This document shows, one piece after another, positions 30,437 through 38,518 of a stretch of 64,000 nucleotides of DNA. The stretch comes from Pseudaquabacterium inlustre (lineage in GTDB: Bacteria > Pseudomonadota > Gammaproteobacteria > Burkholderiales > Burkholderiaceae_C): NCBI RefSeq assembly GCF_038066595.1, contig NZ_JBBUTH010000010.1, positions 496,001 to 560,000 on the forward strand. Reading direction: 5' to 3'. The position numbers and the translations under genes are program-made. Positions within the stretch are counted from its first letter, which is position 1. Every line of letters begins with the position of its first letter. A model generated the notes under the pieces. The model did not search any database, was not told the DNA's origin, and saw only the letters and a program-made list of their open reading frames with translations.

Positions 30437-30904
30437 ATGACCATGCCGATGCCCACCCCCACCACGGTTGCTGCGGCCCCCGCACCCAACGCCCACTATG
30501 TGCGGCTTGGCGGCCACGAGGCCGTGGTGCAGCTGGTCGATGCCTTCTACCGCGCGATGGACACGCGGGCTGATGCCGCGGTCATCCGCGCCATGCACGA
30601 GCCCGACCTGTCGGCCACGCGCCGCGTGCTCGTGAGCTACCTGTCTGAATGGATGGGCGGCCCGCGCCAGTACACCCCCGAGCGCGGCGCGCCCATGCTG
30701 CGCCGGCGCCACCAGCCCTTCGACATCGACGCCAGCGCGCGCGATGCCTGGATGGCCTGCATGCGCCAGGCCATGGACGAGATCGGTGTCGAGCCCGGCC
30801 TGCGCGCCGAGCTGGATGCGGCCTTCTGGAAGGTGGCCGACTTCATCCGCAACACCGAAGCAAAACCTTTCCCCACCCCCCCCACCAGGACTGATCGATC
30901 ATGA
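30437..30904 (+). CDS. Group II truncated hemoglobin
   Basis: The 155-aa product is a 2-on-2 globin that binds oxygen or NO. The fold is visible as YVRLGGHEAVVQLVDAFYRAMD (helices A/B), YLSEWMGGPRQYTPERGAPMLRRRHQPF (E helix region with the proximal-histidine motif) and the final helix AFWKVADFIR. The Met/Pro/Thr-rich first about 20 residues are not globin and may be partly untranslated; ATGs at 30443 and 30449 are alternatives. It heads the plus-strand operon running to draT/draG, divergent from nifH. A role in scavenging oxygen or NO during nitrogen fixation is inferred. Confidence 0.87.
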   Translation: MTMPMPTPTTVAAAPAPNAHYVRLGGHEAVVQLVDAFYRAMDTRADAAVIRAMHEPDLSATRRVLVSYLSEWMGGPRQYTPERGAPMLRRRHQPFDIDASARDAWMACMRQAMDEIGVEPGLRAELDAAFWKVADFIRNTEAKPFPTPPTRTDRS

Positions 30905-31494
30905 GCCTCACCATCCAGGACACCGTGTTGGGCCGCCTCGAGGCGGAAGGCCGCCTGCTCAACAGCGTGCTCAAGGCCCCCACGCACAAGCCGGGGCGCT
31001 TCGGCTTCCGCGGCGACATCGCGCTGAAGTTCCAGGCCAAGATGGCCGACGAGGCGCGCCCGCCCGAGCTCAGCTCGGACCAGGTGATCGCCGTGGCCCA
31101 CCAGGGCGAGCCGTACCTGGCCTTCATGGCCGGCTTTCTGCTGAGCTTCGAGTCGATCGCGCTGCTGGCCGAGGTGATGGGCGATGCGCTCAGCCCCAAG
31201 GGCAAGTACTTCCTGTTCGTAGACAACATCGACATCAGCAAGAAGTACGAGGTCGACTACGGCGGCGCCACCTTCTACGTGCTGCCCATCGACGAGAGCA
31301 CGGTCTACAACGAGCTGCTGCAGCTGCTGTACATCGAGAAGAACGACCTGAAGAAGCTGGACACCGCCGGCAAGACCGACGCCGTGGCCGACAAGGCGCT
31401 GGCCTTCTCGCAGAGCTTCCCGAAGCTCAGCTACGAGGAGGGCGTGAAGATCATGGGCCCCGTGCGCAACATCTATGAGAACAGGCCTGTCTGA
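30901..31494 (+). CDS. Unknown protein between hemoglobin and draT
   Basis: The 197-aa product overlaps the globin stop by 4 bp and lies 24 bp before draT, so it is co-expressed with both. I do not recognise a family. It is soluble with mixed alpha/beta character; distinctive segments are FLLSFESIALLAEVMGDALS, KYFLFVDNIDISKKYEVDYGG and the C-terminal EEGVKIMGPVRNIYE. No catalytic signature or metal motif is apparent. Linkage to a globin and to the nitrogenase switch-off enzymes suggests a part in sensing or controlling nitrogenase. Confidence 0.8.
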   Translation: MSLTIQDTVLGRLEAEGRLLNSVLKAPTHKPGRFGFRGDIALKFQAKMADEARPPELSSDQVIAVAHQGEPYLAFMAGFLLSFESIALLAEVMGDALSPKGKYFLFVDNIDISKKYEVDYGGATFYVLPIDESTVYNELLQLLYIEKNDLKKLDTAGKTDAVADKALAFSQSFPKLSYEEGVKIMGPVRNIYENRPV

Positions 31495-31518
31495 CGTCAC
31501 GGCCTGACCGGCCGCGCC

Positions 31519-32343
31519 ATGCGCGATGACCACGACCAACCGCACCGCTGGTACACCACCAACCTGGTGGGCGTGCCGGCGCCGGTGCTGGGTGGCGTGG
31601 CGTTCCAGGCGCACCCGGTGCGCTTGTCCATCGCCGGGGCGCGGGCGTCGCATGGCGGGCTCTTCAGCCTGCTCGATCGGGCCGGCGATGCGGCCGAGGC
31701 GCGCGAGATGTTCGGCCACTACATGAGCCTGGCCTTTGGCCTGCAACCCGCCGAGGGCTGCGTGGCCGAGCGCCGGCGCTGGAAGGTCAGCTACCTGAAG
31801 CTGCTGCAGGGCTGGGGCATGGACGCCAATGGCGCCGCCGGTGCGGTGCTCAAGGGCTGGGTGGAAAGCCGCTTCGGCCTGGTGCCCAGCTTCCACAAGG
31901 CGCCGCTGCAGCGCTTTCCGTCGCCGGCCTGGATCGGCTACCTCGAAGAGAAGGCCGCCAGCCGCTGGCACAACAACAGCATCTGGCAGCAGCTGGACCT
32001 GCTGTACGAGTTCTGCCAGTGGATGCTGGCGCGCTTTGCGCTGCTGCCCGAGGCCGTGGGCCCGCATGTGCGCCTGTGGCGCGGCAGCACGCGTGTGGAA
32101 GAGCAGCTGGTGCGTGGCACGCTGCGTGAGCGGCATTGCGTGGTGCGGCTGAACAACCTGGTGTCCTTCGCCCGCTCGCGCGAGGAGGCCGAATGCTTTG
32201 GCGACTGGGTGTTCGAGACCCAGGTGCCGCTGGCCAAGCTGCTGTTCGTGCCGGGCCTGGTCAAGGCCAGCCTGCTGCAGGGCGAGGCCGAGGTCATCGC
32301 CATCGGCGGTGACCATGTCGTGGAGGCGCGCTATGCGCTATGA
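31519..32343 (+). CDS. draT: NAD+-dinitrogen-reductase ADP-ribosyltransferase
   Basis: DraT inactivates NifH by ADP-ribosylating its Arg101-equivalent after ammonium or energy shifts. The 274-aa product matches DraT throughout: WYTTNLVGVPAPVLGG at the N-terminus, the RLWRGSTRVEEQLVRG NAD-binding block near 190-205, and NNLVSFARSREEAECFGDWVFE. Length is normal. It overlaps draG by 11 bp. The target arginine is present in the NifH encoded here. Confidence 0.95.
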   Translation: MRDDHDQPHRWYTTNLVGVPAPVLGGVAFQAHPVRLSIAGARASHGGLFSLLDRAGDAAEAREMFGHYMSLAFGLQPAEGCVAERRRWKVSYLKLLQGWGMDANGAAGAVLKGWVESRFGLVPSFHKAPLQRFPSPAWIGYLEEKAASRWHNNSIWQQLDLLYEFCQWMLARFALLPEAVGPHVRLWRGSTRVEEQLVRGTLRERHCVVRLNNLVSFARSREEAECFGDWVFETQVPLAKLLFVPGLVKASLLQGEAEVIAIGGDHVVEARYAL

Positions 32344-33247
32344 CCTCAACGATCCGGCTTTGCTCGACCGCGCGCTCGGCGCCTACCTGGGCCTGGCCAT
32401 CGGCGATGCGCTGGGCGCCACGGTGGAGTTCATGACGCCGCGCGAGATTGCGCTGCGCCACGGCGTGCACCGCGACATCACCGGCGGCGGCTGGCTCAAG
32501 CTGGCGCCGGGCAAGGTGACCGACGACACCACGATGAGCCTGGCCCTGGGCGACGCGCTGATCGACGGCGCCGCCAGCGGCCGGCCGCACGATGCGCAGC
32601 TGATTGCGCAGGCCTTCGTGGCGTGGTGGCGCGGCAAGCCGGTGGACTGCGGCAACACCTGCCGCCGCGGCATCCTGCGCTTCATCCACGACGGCACGGT
32701 GGCCGGCCCGGTGAACGATGGCGACGCCGGCAACGGCGCGCTGATGCGCAACCTGCCCGCCGTGCTGGCCACGCTGCACGACGAGGCCGCGATGGCCCGC
32801 GTGTCGCTGGTGCAGGCCCATGTCACGCACCACAACCCGCTGTCGGACGCCGCGGTGCTGGGCCTGGGCGGCCTGGTGCGCGCGCTGATCCTGGGCGCCG
32901 ATGCCGCCGCGGCGCAGGTGCAGATCGACGCGCTGGTGGCCGCGCAGCCGGCCTTCCGCTACACGCCCTACCGCGGCCGCGCCAGCGGCTTCGTGGTGGA
33001 CACGGTGCAGACCGTGCTGCACTTCTTCACCCGGCACGCCGACATGGAGGCCGCCGTGGTGGCCACCGTGAACCAGGGCGACGATGCCGACACCACCGGC
33101 GCGCTGGTGGGCATGCTGGCCGGCGCGCGCTGCGGCGCGGCTGCGCTGCCACGGCGTTGGGTGCAGCGGCTGGAGCCGGCCGTGCGCGAGGCCATCACGC
33201 GCCAGACCACGGCCCTGCTGGCGCTGACCGAGGTGGCCCATGTCTGA
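32333..33247 (+). CDS. draG: ADP-ribosyl-[dinitrogen reductase] hydrolase
   Basis: DraG removes ADP-ribose from NifH and restores activity. The 304-aa product has the dinuclear-Mn binding residues of the family in KVTDDTTMSLALGDA near 65 and NQGDDADTTGALVGMLAG near 245, and the GDAGNGALMRNLP block near 135. The start at 32333 (MRYDLNDP) lies within the end of draT. The stop overlaps the next gene by 8 bp. Confidence 0.95.
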   Translation: MRYDLNDPALLDRALGAYLGLAIGDALGATVEFMTPREIALRHGVHRDITGGGWLKLAPGKVTDDTTMSLALGDALIDGAASGRPHDAQLIAQAFVAWWRGKPVDCGNTCRRGILRFIHDGTVAGPVNDGDAGNGALMRNLPAVLATLHDEAAMARVSLVQAHVTHHNPLSDAAVLGLGGLVRALILGADAAAAQVQIDALVAAQPAFRYTPYRGRASGFVVDTVQTVLHFFTRHADMEAAVVATVNQGDDADTTGALVGMLAGARCGAAALPRRWVQRLEPAVREAITRQTTALLALTEVAHV

Positions 33248-34970
33248 GCTGGCCGACCCGGTGCGCGCCTACCACCAGCGCAGCAAGCATGCGCTGAACC
33301 GCTATGCCGCCGGCCCCGACACGCTGGACTGGGATGCCCAGCCCGACCCCTGGCGGCGCTGGGCCGGCGCGCCCTGGCAGGCCCTGCCGCTGCTGGCCGA
33401 CGATGCGCTGCCGGCGCGCTGGCCCGGCTTGCACCGCCCCGGCGCCGTGCCGGCGCAGCCGTTGCACGTGAACAGCCTGTCGGCCTTGCTGGCCCTGGCC
33501 TTCGGCCTGGCGGCGTGGAAGACCCTGGGCCCCGACCGCTGGGCCGTGCGCTGCAATCCCAGCAGCGGCAACCTGCACCCCACCGAGGCCTATGTGCTGG
33601 CGCGTGGCGTGGCCGGCCTGGGCGATGGCCTGTGGCATTACACGCCGTGCGAGCATGGGCTGGAGCAGCGCGCCGCCTGGCCGGCCGATGCCGCCCAGCC
33701 GCCCGGGCTGTGGCTGGGCCTCACCAGCATCCACTGGCGCGAGGCCTGGAAGTACGGCGAGCGCGCGTTCCGCTACTGCCAGCTCGATGCCGGCCATGCG
33801 CTGGGCGCCGTGCGCTATGCCGCCGCACTGCTGGGCTGGCAGGCCCGCGTGGTGCCGGGCCTGGGCCATGCGCAGCTGGCCGCCTGGCTGGGCACCGACC
33901 GCGCGGTCGATTTCGGCTCGGCCGAGGCCGAGGAGCCCGAGCTGTTGCTGGCCATTGGCCCGGTCGATGCGGCCGCGCTGGGTGAGCCTGCCGGGCCGTG
34001 CGTGCCACTTTCCGCCTGGCAAGGCCACGCCAACCGGCTCGACCGCCATCCGATGTACCGCTGGCCGGTGATCGACACCGTGGCCCAGGCCACACGGCCA
34101 GTGGCGGAGGCGGGCGCACCGCTCGCGCCAATGGCCGCGGCCATGTCGGCGCCAGTGTCCGCGGCGATCCACGCCGCGCTGCCCATCGCCGACGACATCA
34201 GCGGCCCCAGCGCGCAGCAGCTGATCCGCCAGCGCCGCAGCGCCCAGCGCTTCGACCGCCAGGCGCGCATCGGCGCCTCGGCTCTGGCCGCCATCGCGCA
34301 GGCACTGCACACCGACCCGCAGCGCTCCGGCCTGCCGTGGGACGTGCTGGGCCACGCCGCGCCGCAGGTGCACCCGGTGTTCTTTGCCCACCGCGTCGAT
34401 GGCCTGGCGCCCGGCGCCTATGTGCTGCCGCGCTCGGCCGCCGGCGAGGCGCTGCTGCGCGCGGTGCTGCCGGCCACGCTGGACTGGCGGCCGGTGGACT
34501 TGATCGCCTCACCCGGCGGCCCGCCCGCCCGGCTGTGGCAGCTGGTGGAAAACCCGGCGCTGGCCGGCACGCTGCGCACGCTGAACTGTCACCAGGCCCT
34601 GGGCTCCGACGCGGCCGTGGCGGTGGCCATGCTCGGCGCCTTCGACGCCCCGCTGACCGAACGTCCCGATGCCTATCGCCAGCTGCTGCGCGAAGCCGGC
34701 CTGTTGGGCCAGGTGCTGTACCTGCAGGCTGAAGCCCTGGGCCTGCGCGGCACCGGCATCGGCTGCTACTTCGACGACGCCGTGCACCAGCTGCTGGGCC
34801 TGGCCGACGGCGACACGCGGCTGCAAAGCCTGTACCACTTCACGCTGGGCCTGCCGGTGGCCGATGCGCGCATCGCCACCGATCCGCCCTATGCCCACCT
34901 CCATGTCAATGGCGAAGGCCAGCCGGGCCAGCCGGCCCGGCCGGTGCTGGGCCCCGAGGACTTCCGATGA
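33240..34970 (+). CDS. Tandem nitroreductase, SagB-type
   Basis: The 576-aa product contains two nitroreductase/SagB-like FMN folds: the first about 15-265 (RCNPSSGNLHPTEAYVLAR, a typical FMN-contact region), the second about 325-555 (QLIRQRRSAQRF and the GLRGTGIGCYFDDAVHQLLGL segment). SagB-type enzymes oxidise azolines in peptide modification; relatives also occur in nif and other clusters with unknown substrate. No peptide precursor or YcaO cyclase gene is nearby, so a peptide pathway is unlikely. It overlaps draG and the next gene by 8 and 4 bp, so it is firmly within the draTG operon. Confidence 0.85.
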   Translation: MSELADPVRAYHQRSKHALNRYAAGPDTLDWDAQPDPWRRWAGAPWQALPLLADDALPARWPGLHRPGAVPAQPLHVNSLSALLALAFGLAAWKTLGPDRWAVRCNPSSGNLHPTEAYVLARGVAGLGDGLWHYTPCEHGLEQRAAWPADAAQPPGLWLGLTSIHWREAWKYGERAFRYCQLDAGHALGAVRYAAALLGWQARVVPGLGHAQLAAWLGTDRAVDFGSAEAEEPELLLAIGPVDAAALGEPAGPCVPLSAWQGHANRLDRHPMYRWPVIDTVAQATRPVAEAGAPLAPMAAAMSAPVSAAIHAALPIADDISGPSAQQLIRQRRSAQRFDRQARIGASALAAIAQALHTDPQRSGLPWDVLGHAAPQVHPVFFAHRVDGLAPGAYVLPRSAAGEALLRAVLPATLDWRPVDLIASPGGPPARLWQLVENPALAGTLRTLNCHQALGSDAAVAVAMLGAFDAPLTERPDAYRQLLREAGLLGQVLYLQAEALGLRGTGIGCYFDDAVHQLLGLADGDTRLQSLYHFTLGLPVADARIATDPPYAHLHVNGEGQPGQPARPVLGPEDFR

Positions 34971-35440
34971 CCGACACCCTCGACCTCTCCACCCCCACGG
35001 CCACCAATCTGCCAGCCTGGCTGCAGGCCCACGGCTTTGCCGATGCCCACCAGCGCGGCCCGCACGGCAACACGCCGCTGATGCAGGCCGCCTGGCGTGG
35101 CGAGGCGGCCATCGTGGCCGCGCTGCTGGCCAGCGGCGTGGACCGCCATGCCGCCAACCACGACGGCAACACCGCGCTGTGGCTGGCCTGCGTGGCCAAT
35201 GATCCGGCCCTGGTGGAACAGCTGGTGGCCGCCGGCCTGGACATCGACCACGCCAACCTCACCGGCGCCACCTGCCTGATGTACGCCGCCAGCAGCAGCA
35301 AGCCGGCCATCGTGGCGGTGCTGCTGAGCCTGGGCGCCGACCCGCTGCGCACCACGCAGGACGACTTCAGCGCGCTGGACATGGCCGCCAGCCTGGACTG
35401 CCTGCGCCTGCTGCGCGCGGCCACCCAGGGGAAGGCATGA
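34967..35440 (+). CDS. Ankyrin-repeat protein of the draTG operon
   Basis: The 157-aa product has about four ankyrin repeats: GNTPLMQAAWRGEAAIVAALLASG, GNTALWLACVANDPALVEQLVAAG, GATCLMYAASSSKPAIVAVLLSLG and a last partial one. It is cytoplasmic and probably a protein-binding module. Similar ankyrin proteins occur near nif genes in other bacteria. Stop and start overlap the neighbouring genes by 4 bp on both sides. Confidence 0.88.
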   Translation: MTDTLDLSTPTATNLPAWLQAHGFADAHQRGPHGNTPLMQAAWRGEAAIVAALLASGVDRHAANHDGNTALWLACVANDPALVEQLVAAGLDIDHANLTGATCLMYAASSSKPAIVAVLLSLGADPLRTTQDDFSALDMAASLDCLRLLRAATQGKA

Positions 35441-35895
35441 CCGACATCGTGTTCTACGAGAAGCCCGGCTGCGGCGGCAACGCCCGCCAGCGCGCCCTGC
35501 TGGAGGCGGCTGGCCACACGCTGCAGCGGCGCAACCTGCTCACCGCGCCGTGGACGCGCGACAGCCTGCTGCCCTTTCTGGCGCCGCTGCCGGTGGCGCA
35601 GTGGTTCAACCGCGCCGCGCCGCGCGTGAAGCGCGGTGAGGTCGTGCCCGAGGCGCTGGACGCCGAGGCCGCGCTGGCCCTGCTGCTGGCCGAGCCGCTG
35701 CTGATCCGCCGCCCGCTGATGCAGCGCCCCGACGGCGCGCGCCTGGTGGGCTTTGATCTCGCCGAGGTGGCGGCCTTCGTGGGCCTGTCGCCGGCCGATC
35801 CGGCCACGGCTGGCCCGGCCCTTGCGGGGGCCCTGGAAGGCTGCGCCGCCGCGCCCGGCGCCAAGCCCTGTCCCAGCCCCAGCCCCAGTCACTGA
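35437..35895 (+). CDS. Nitrogenase-associated protein of the ArsC/Spx family (NifO-like)
   Basis: This 152-aa thioredoxin-fold protein matches the nitrogenase-associated branch of the ArsC family: IVFYEKPGCGGNARQRALLEAAGH at the N-terminus and RPLMQRPDGARLVGFD in the second half. The arsenate reductase catalytic C-x5-R appears as CGGNARQ. In other diazotrophs the relative NifO affects molybdenum use between nitrate reductase and nitrogenase. The Ser/Pro-rich tail is unusual. It is the likely last gene of the draTG operon. Confidence 0.85.
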   Translation: MTDIVFYEKPGCGGNARQRALLEAAGHTLQRRNLLTAPWTRDSLLPFLAPLPVAQWFNRAAPRVKRGEVVPEALDAEAALALLLAEPLLIRRPLMQRPDGARLVGFDLAEVAAFVGLSPADPATAGPALAGALEGCAAAPGAKPCPSPSPSH

Positions 35896-35933
35896 GCCGC
35901 GCCGCGCATCGATTCAACCTCCCGGAGCCCGCC

Positions 35934-36179
35934 ATGCCCATCCACGACTACCACTGCGACGCCTGCGGCGCCGACTTCGAAGCCCTGGTGCGCAGCAGCG
36001 ACACGCCCACCTGCCCGCAGTGCGGCAGCGCGCAACTGCAGCGCCAGATCTCGCGCCTGGCCCCGGCCGGCAAGATCGAGGCCATCCGCATGTCCAACCG
36101 GCGCGCGGCCGACCGTGCCGGCCACTTCAACCACTACAGCCCGTCCGAGCGCGCCATGCTGCTCAAGACCACGCGCTGA
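35934..36179 (+). CDS. FmdB-family zinc ribbon protein
   Basis: The 81-aa product has two CxxC pairs (YHCDACGADF and CPQCGSAQ) forming a zinc ribbon at the N-terminus, as in FmdB-type regulators and small putative regulatory proteins. The C-terminal part is basic. It follows the NifO-like gene by 38 bp and may be co-transcribed. The role is unknown. Confidence 0.87.
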   Translation: MPIHDYHCDACGADFEALVRSSDTPTCPQCGSAQLQRQISRLAPAGKIEAIRMSNRRAADRAGHFNHYSPSERAMLLKTTR

Positions 36180-36212
36180 CGCCCCATCCCCCTTCGCCAT
36201 CCGGAGCACCCC

Positions 36213-36650
36213 ATGGACCTCGTCTACAAAGCCCACATGCTCACCCAGGGCGGCCGCAGCGGCAGCATCCAGAGCGAGGACGGCCGCTTCAAGCTCAAGC
36301 TGGCCGTGCCCACCGAACTGGGCGGCAAGGGCGACGGTCCCAACCCCGAGCAGCTGCTGGCTGGCGCCTTCGCTGCCTGCTTCGAACAGAGCATCCGCCA
36401 CATCGCGCGCAAGCAGCACAGCGGCCTGAAGGGCTGCTATGTGGAGGCCGAGCTGTCGATGTTCACCACGCTGGACGACGCCTACCGCATGGCGCTGACG
36501 CTCACCGTGCACATGGCCGGCGCCCTGAGCCAGTTCGACGCCGACGACCTGCTGCAGCGCGCCAAGGGCATCTGCCCCTTCGTGGACGCCACCAAGAACA
36601 ACGTGCAGCTGAACCTGAAAGCGGTGCTGGATACGCCGGTGGCCGCCTGA
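36213..36650 (+). CDS. ohr: Organic hydroperoxide resistance protein
   Basis: Ohr/OsmC-family thiol peroxidases reduce organic hydroperoxides. The 145-aa product has the two catalytic cysteines in FAACFEQSI and AKGICPFVDAT; GPNPEQLLAGA precedes the first. Length is standard. It lies 33 bp after the FmdB-like gene. OhrR is not adjacent. Confidence 0.93.
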   Translation: MDLVYKAHMLTQGGRSGSIQSEDGRFKLKLAVPTELGGKGDGPNPEQLLAGAFAACFEQSIRHIARKQHSGLKGCYVEAELSMFTTLDDAYRMALTLTVHMAGALSQFDADDLLQRAKGICPFVDATKNNVQLNLKAVLDTPVAA

Positions 36651-36841
36651 CGGGCTGGCGTGCGCCGCAGGCGCGGCCACGGTCGGCCGGCGCGGGGGCT
36701 GAATCCGTGCAGGATGTCCCAGGGCGCTGAAAGGGCTTTCTGTCGATTGAGCAAAGTCAAAGGGTTTACCCTATGCTGCGGTGCAACACGGTTGAAGGCG
36801 GCGATCCCGCAGCCACCGTGCTCCTCACGACGGAGAAAGCC

Positions 36842-37078
36842 ATGTCTGCATCCCTGACCAGTGGTACCTATCCCCGCGGCGCCGCCCAACACGGGCCCCT
36901 GGCCGCCGTGGTCTCCTCCTTCGCCCGCTGGGGCGGCCTGCTGTGGCGGGGCCTGACGGCGCTGGGCGCCGCGCGCGCACGCCAGCACCTGCTGTCGGTG
37001 GCGGCGCAGTACGACTACACCAATCCCGCGCTGGCGCGCCAGCTGCGCCAGAGCGTGCAGTCGATCGCCTACGACTGA
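36842..37078 (+). CDS. Small basic protein, function unknown
   Basis: The 78-aa product has a hydrophobic middle (LAAVVSSFARWGGLLWRGLTALGA) followed by a basic C-terminal helix (ARARQHLLSVAAQYDYTNPALARQLRQSV), loosely like DUF1127-type small proteins but without their clear motif. A good ribosome site (GACGGAG) precedes the ATG at 36842. The 190 bp upstream contain no other gene. It stands alone between ohr and a convergent Nudix gene. Confidence 0.6.
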   Translation: MSASLTSGTYPRGAAQHGPLAAVVSSFARWGGLLWRGLTALGAARARQHLLSVAAQYDYTNPALARQLRQSVQSIAYD

Positions 37079-37141
37079 CCCACACCGCCCAGTCGTCGCC
37101 ACGCCACGGCCGGCGTGGGTGGCGACTGCGGCCGCGCCGCC

Positions 37142-37564
37142 TCACGTTGGCAGCGCGAAGCCCTGATCGACCAGCGACTGCAGCGGCGCGAACAGCGGCG
37201 CCGGCAGCGCCTGCCAGCTGAACCACTGCCAGCCGTCGCATTTGTCGGGCTCCATCGTGCGCGGCTCGCCTTGTGTGTGCGGCGCCAGCACGATCACGGT
37301 CACGTAGTGCTGGCCCACGTCGGCGAACACGTTGCTGGTCACCGGGCCGGTGCGGGCGCCGGGGCCCAGATCGAGCCCGGTCTCCTCGGCCAGTTCGCGC
37401 CGGGCGCAGTTCAGCAACTCCTCACCGAATTCCAGCCGGCCGCCGGGCGCCGACCAGGTGCCAGCGCCATGCGCGCCCCGGCGCCTGCCCAGCAGCACCT
37501 GGCCCTGGCGGATGACGAGGATGCCCACGCCGACGCGGGGAAGTTCGGTCACGGTGACAGTCAT
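37142..37564 (-). CDS. Nudix hydrolase
   Basis: The 140-aa product has an intact Nudix box (GGRLEFGEELLNCARRELAEETGL, residues about 41-64) for magnesium-dependent hydrolysis of nucleoside diphosphate derivatives. The substrate cannot be told; the short single-domain form resembles MutT/NudG-like enzymes. ATG at 37564 is the family start. It is divergent from the TetR-family gene, with 126 bp between them. Confidence 0.9.
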   Translation of the reverse strand: MTVTVTELPRVGVGILVIRQGQVLLGRRRGAHGAGTWSAPGGRLEFGEELLNCARRELAEETGLDLGPGARTGPVTSNVFADVGQHYVTVIVLAPHTQGEPRTMEPDKCDGWQWFSWQALPAPLFAPLQSLVDQGFALPT

Positions 37565-37628
37565 CGACGCAGTATGGGCGATGCCGCGGTGCGCCCGGCG
37601 TCGCCCCTGCAAACAATTCAAACTATCC

Positions 37629-37677
37629 TTGACGGCTGCGAATTGCAGTCGTAACGTGTAGTCAATTCACATTGACT
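37629..37677 (+). promoter_or_regulatory. Promoter and operator of the tetR-ABC1 kinase operon
   Basis: TTGACG (37629-37634), 17 bases, then TAACGT (37652-37657) form a sigma-70-type promoter. Directly downstream, AGTCAAT-TCAC-ATTGACT (37660-37677) is a perfect 18-bp dyad over the expected transcription start. This is the usual layout for autorepression by the TetR-family product encoded 14 bp later. Confidence 0.68.
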
Positions 37678-37690
37678 GCGCAGGGATGGC

Positions 37691-38518
37691 ATGAAGACCA
37701 GCAAGGCCCAGCAAGACGAGACCCGCGCGCGCATCGTGCGCACGGCCGTGGCGCTGATGAGCGAGCGCGGCTTTGACGCCGTGACGATGAAGGACATCGC
37801 CTGGGCCGCCAGCGTGGGCGACGCCACCATCTACAAGTACTTCCCCAGCAAGGAGCGGCTGGTGCTGGGCTACTTCGACCTGGTGGCCGCCGATGCCGTG
37901 AAGGCCACCCGCGCCACGCCCGGCTTTGCCGACTACGCGCTGCAAGACCGCCTGCAGCGCCTGACCGACGCCATCCTGGAGCGGCTGGAGCCCGAGCGTG
38001 CTTTCGTGCTGCAGGCCCGCGCGCTGCTGGCCCGCGCGCCGCTGCTGCTGCTGGGCGACCAATTGCAGGCCAAGCAGACGCTGCGTGACCAGGTGCTGGC
38101 CGATCTGCAGCACGCCGTGGCCACGGGCGAGATCGCGCCCAGCGACTTTCTGCAGCTGCTCAGCGGCCTGTATGGCGACTATGCGGTGGGCGTGGTGGGC
38201 TGGTGGCTGCACGACCGCTCGCCCGGCGCCGCCGACACGCCGCGCTTCGTCGACCAGACGCTGGGCATCCTGGTGGCCGCGCTGAAGTCGGGCCTGCCCG
38301 ACCGGCTGGTGCAGCTGGCACTGTTCTTCGTGCGCAGCCAGATGGCCCGCGTGATGCAGGCGCGTGCCGATGCCGGCCCGGCGGCGCCCGCGCCCGAGCC
38401 CGCTGCAGCGCCAGACGCGGCTGAGCCGGCGGGCGCCAAACCCAAGCCCGCCAAGCCCGCCCGGCGCCGCACTGCCAGCAAGACCGCCCGGACCACCCCA
38501 ACCCGCAAGCCCGCATGA
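37691..38518 (+). CDS. TetR-family regulator with Ala/Pro/Lys-rich tail
   Basis: The 275-aa product has an N-terminal TetR helix-turn-helix (residues 10-60: TMKDIAWAASVGDATIYKYFPSKERL) and a ligand domain to about 225. The last about 50 residues are Ala/Pro/Lys-rich and histone-H1-like, an unusual extension that may bind DNA nonspecifically. It overlaps the following ABC1 kinase gene by 4 bp. A perfect dyad over its promoter suggests autoregulation. The ligand is unknown, perhaps a lipid or quinone given the partner genes. Confidence 0.9.
   Translation: MKTSKAQQDETRARIVRTAVALMSERGFDAVTMKDIAWAASVGDATIYKYFPSKERLVLGYFDLVAADAVKATRATPGFADYALQDRLQRLTDAILERLEPERAFVLQARALLARAPLLLLGDQLQAKQTLRDQVLADLQHAVATGEIAPSDFLQLLSGLYGDYAVGVVGWWLHDRSPGAADTPRFVDQTLGILVAALKSGLPDRLVQLALFFVRSQMARVMQARADAGPAAPAPEPAAAPDAAEPAGAKPKPAKPARRRTASKTARTTPTRKPA

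Noticed and set aside
33240..34970. Thiazole/oxazole-modified peptide cluster based on the SagB-like gene
   Set aside because: No YcaO cyclase, no precursor peptide and no export genes nearby; the gene is embedded in the draTG operon.
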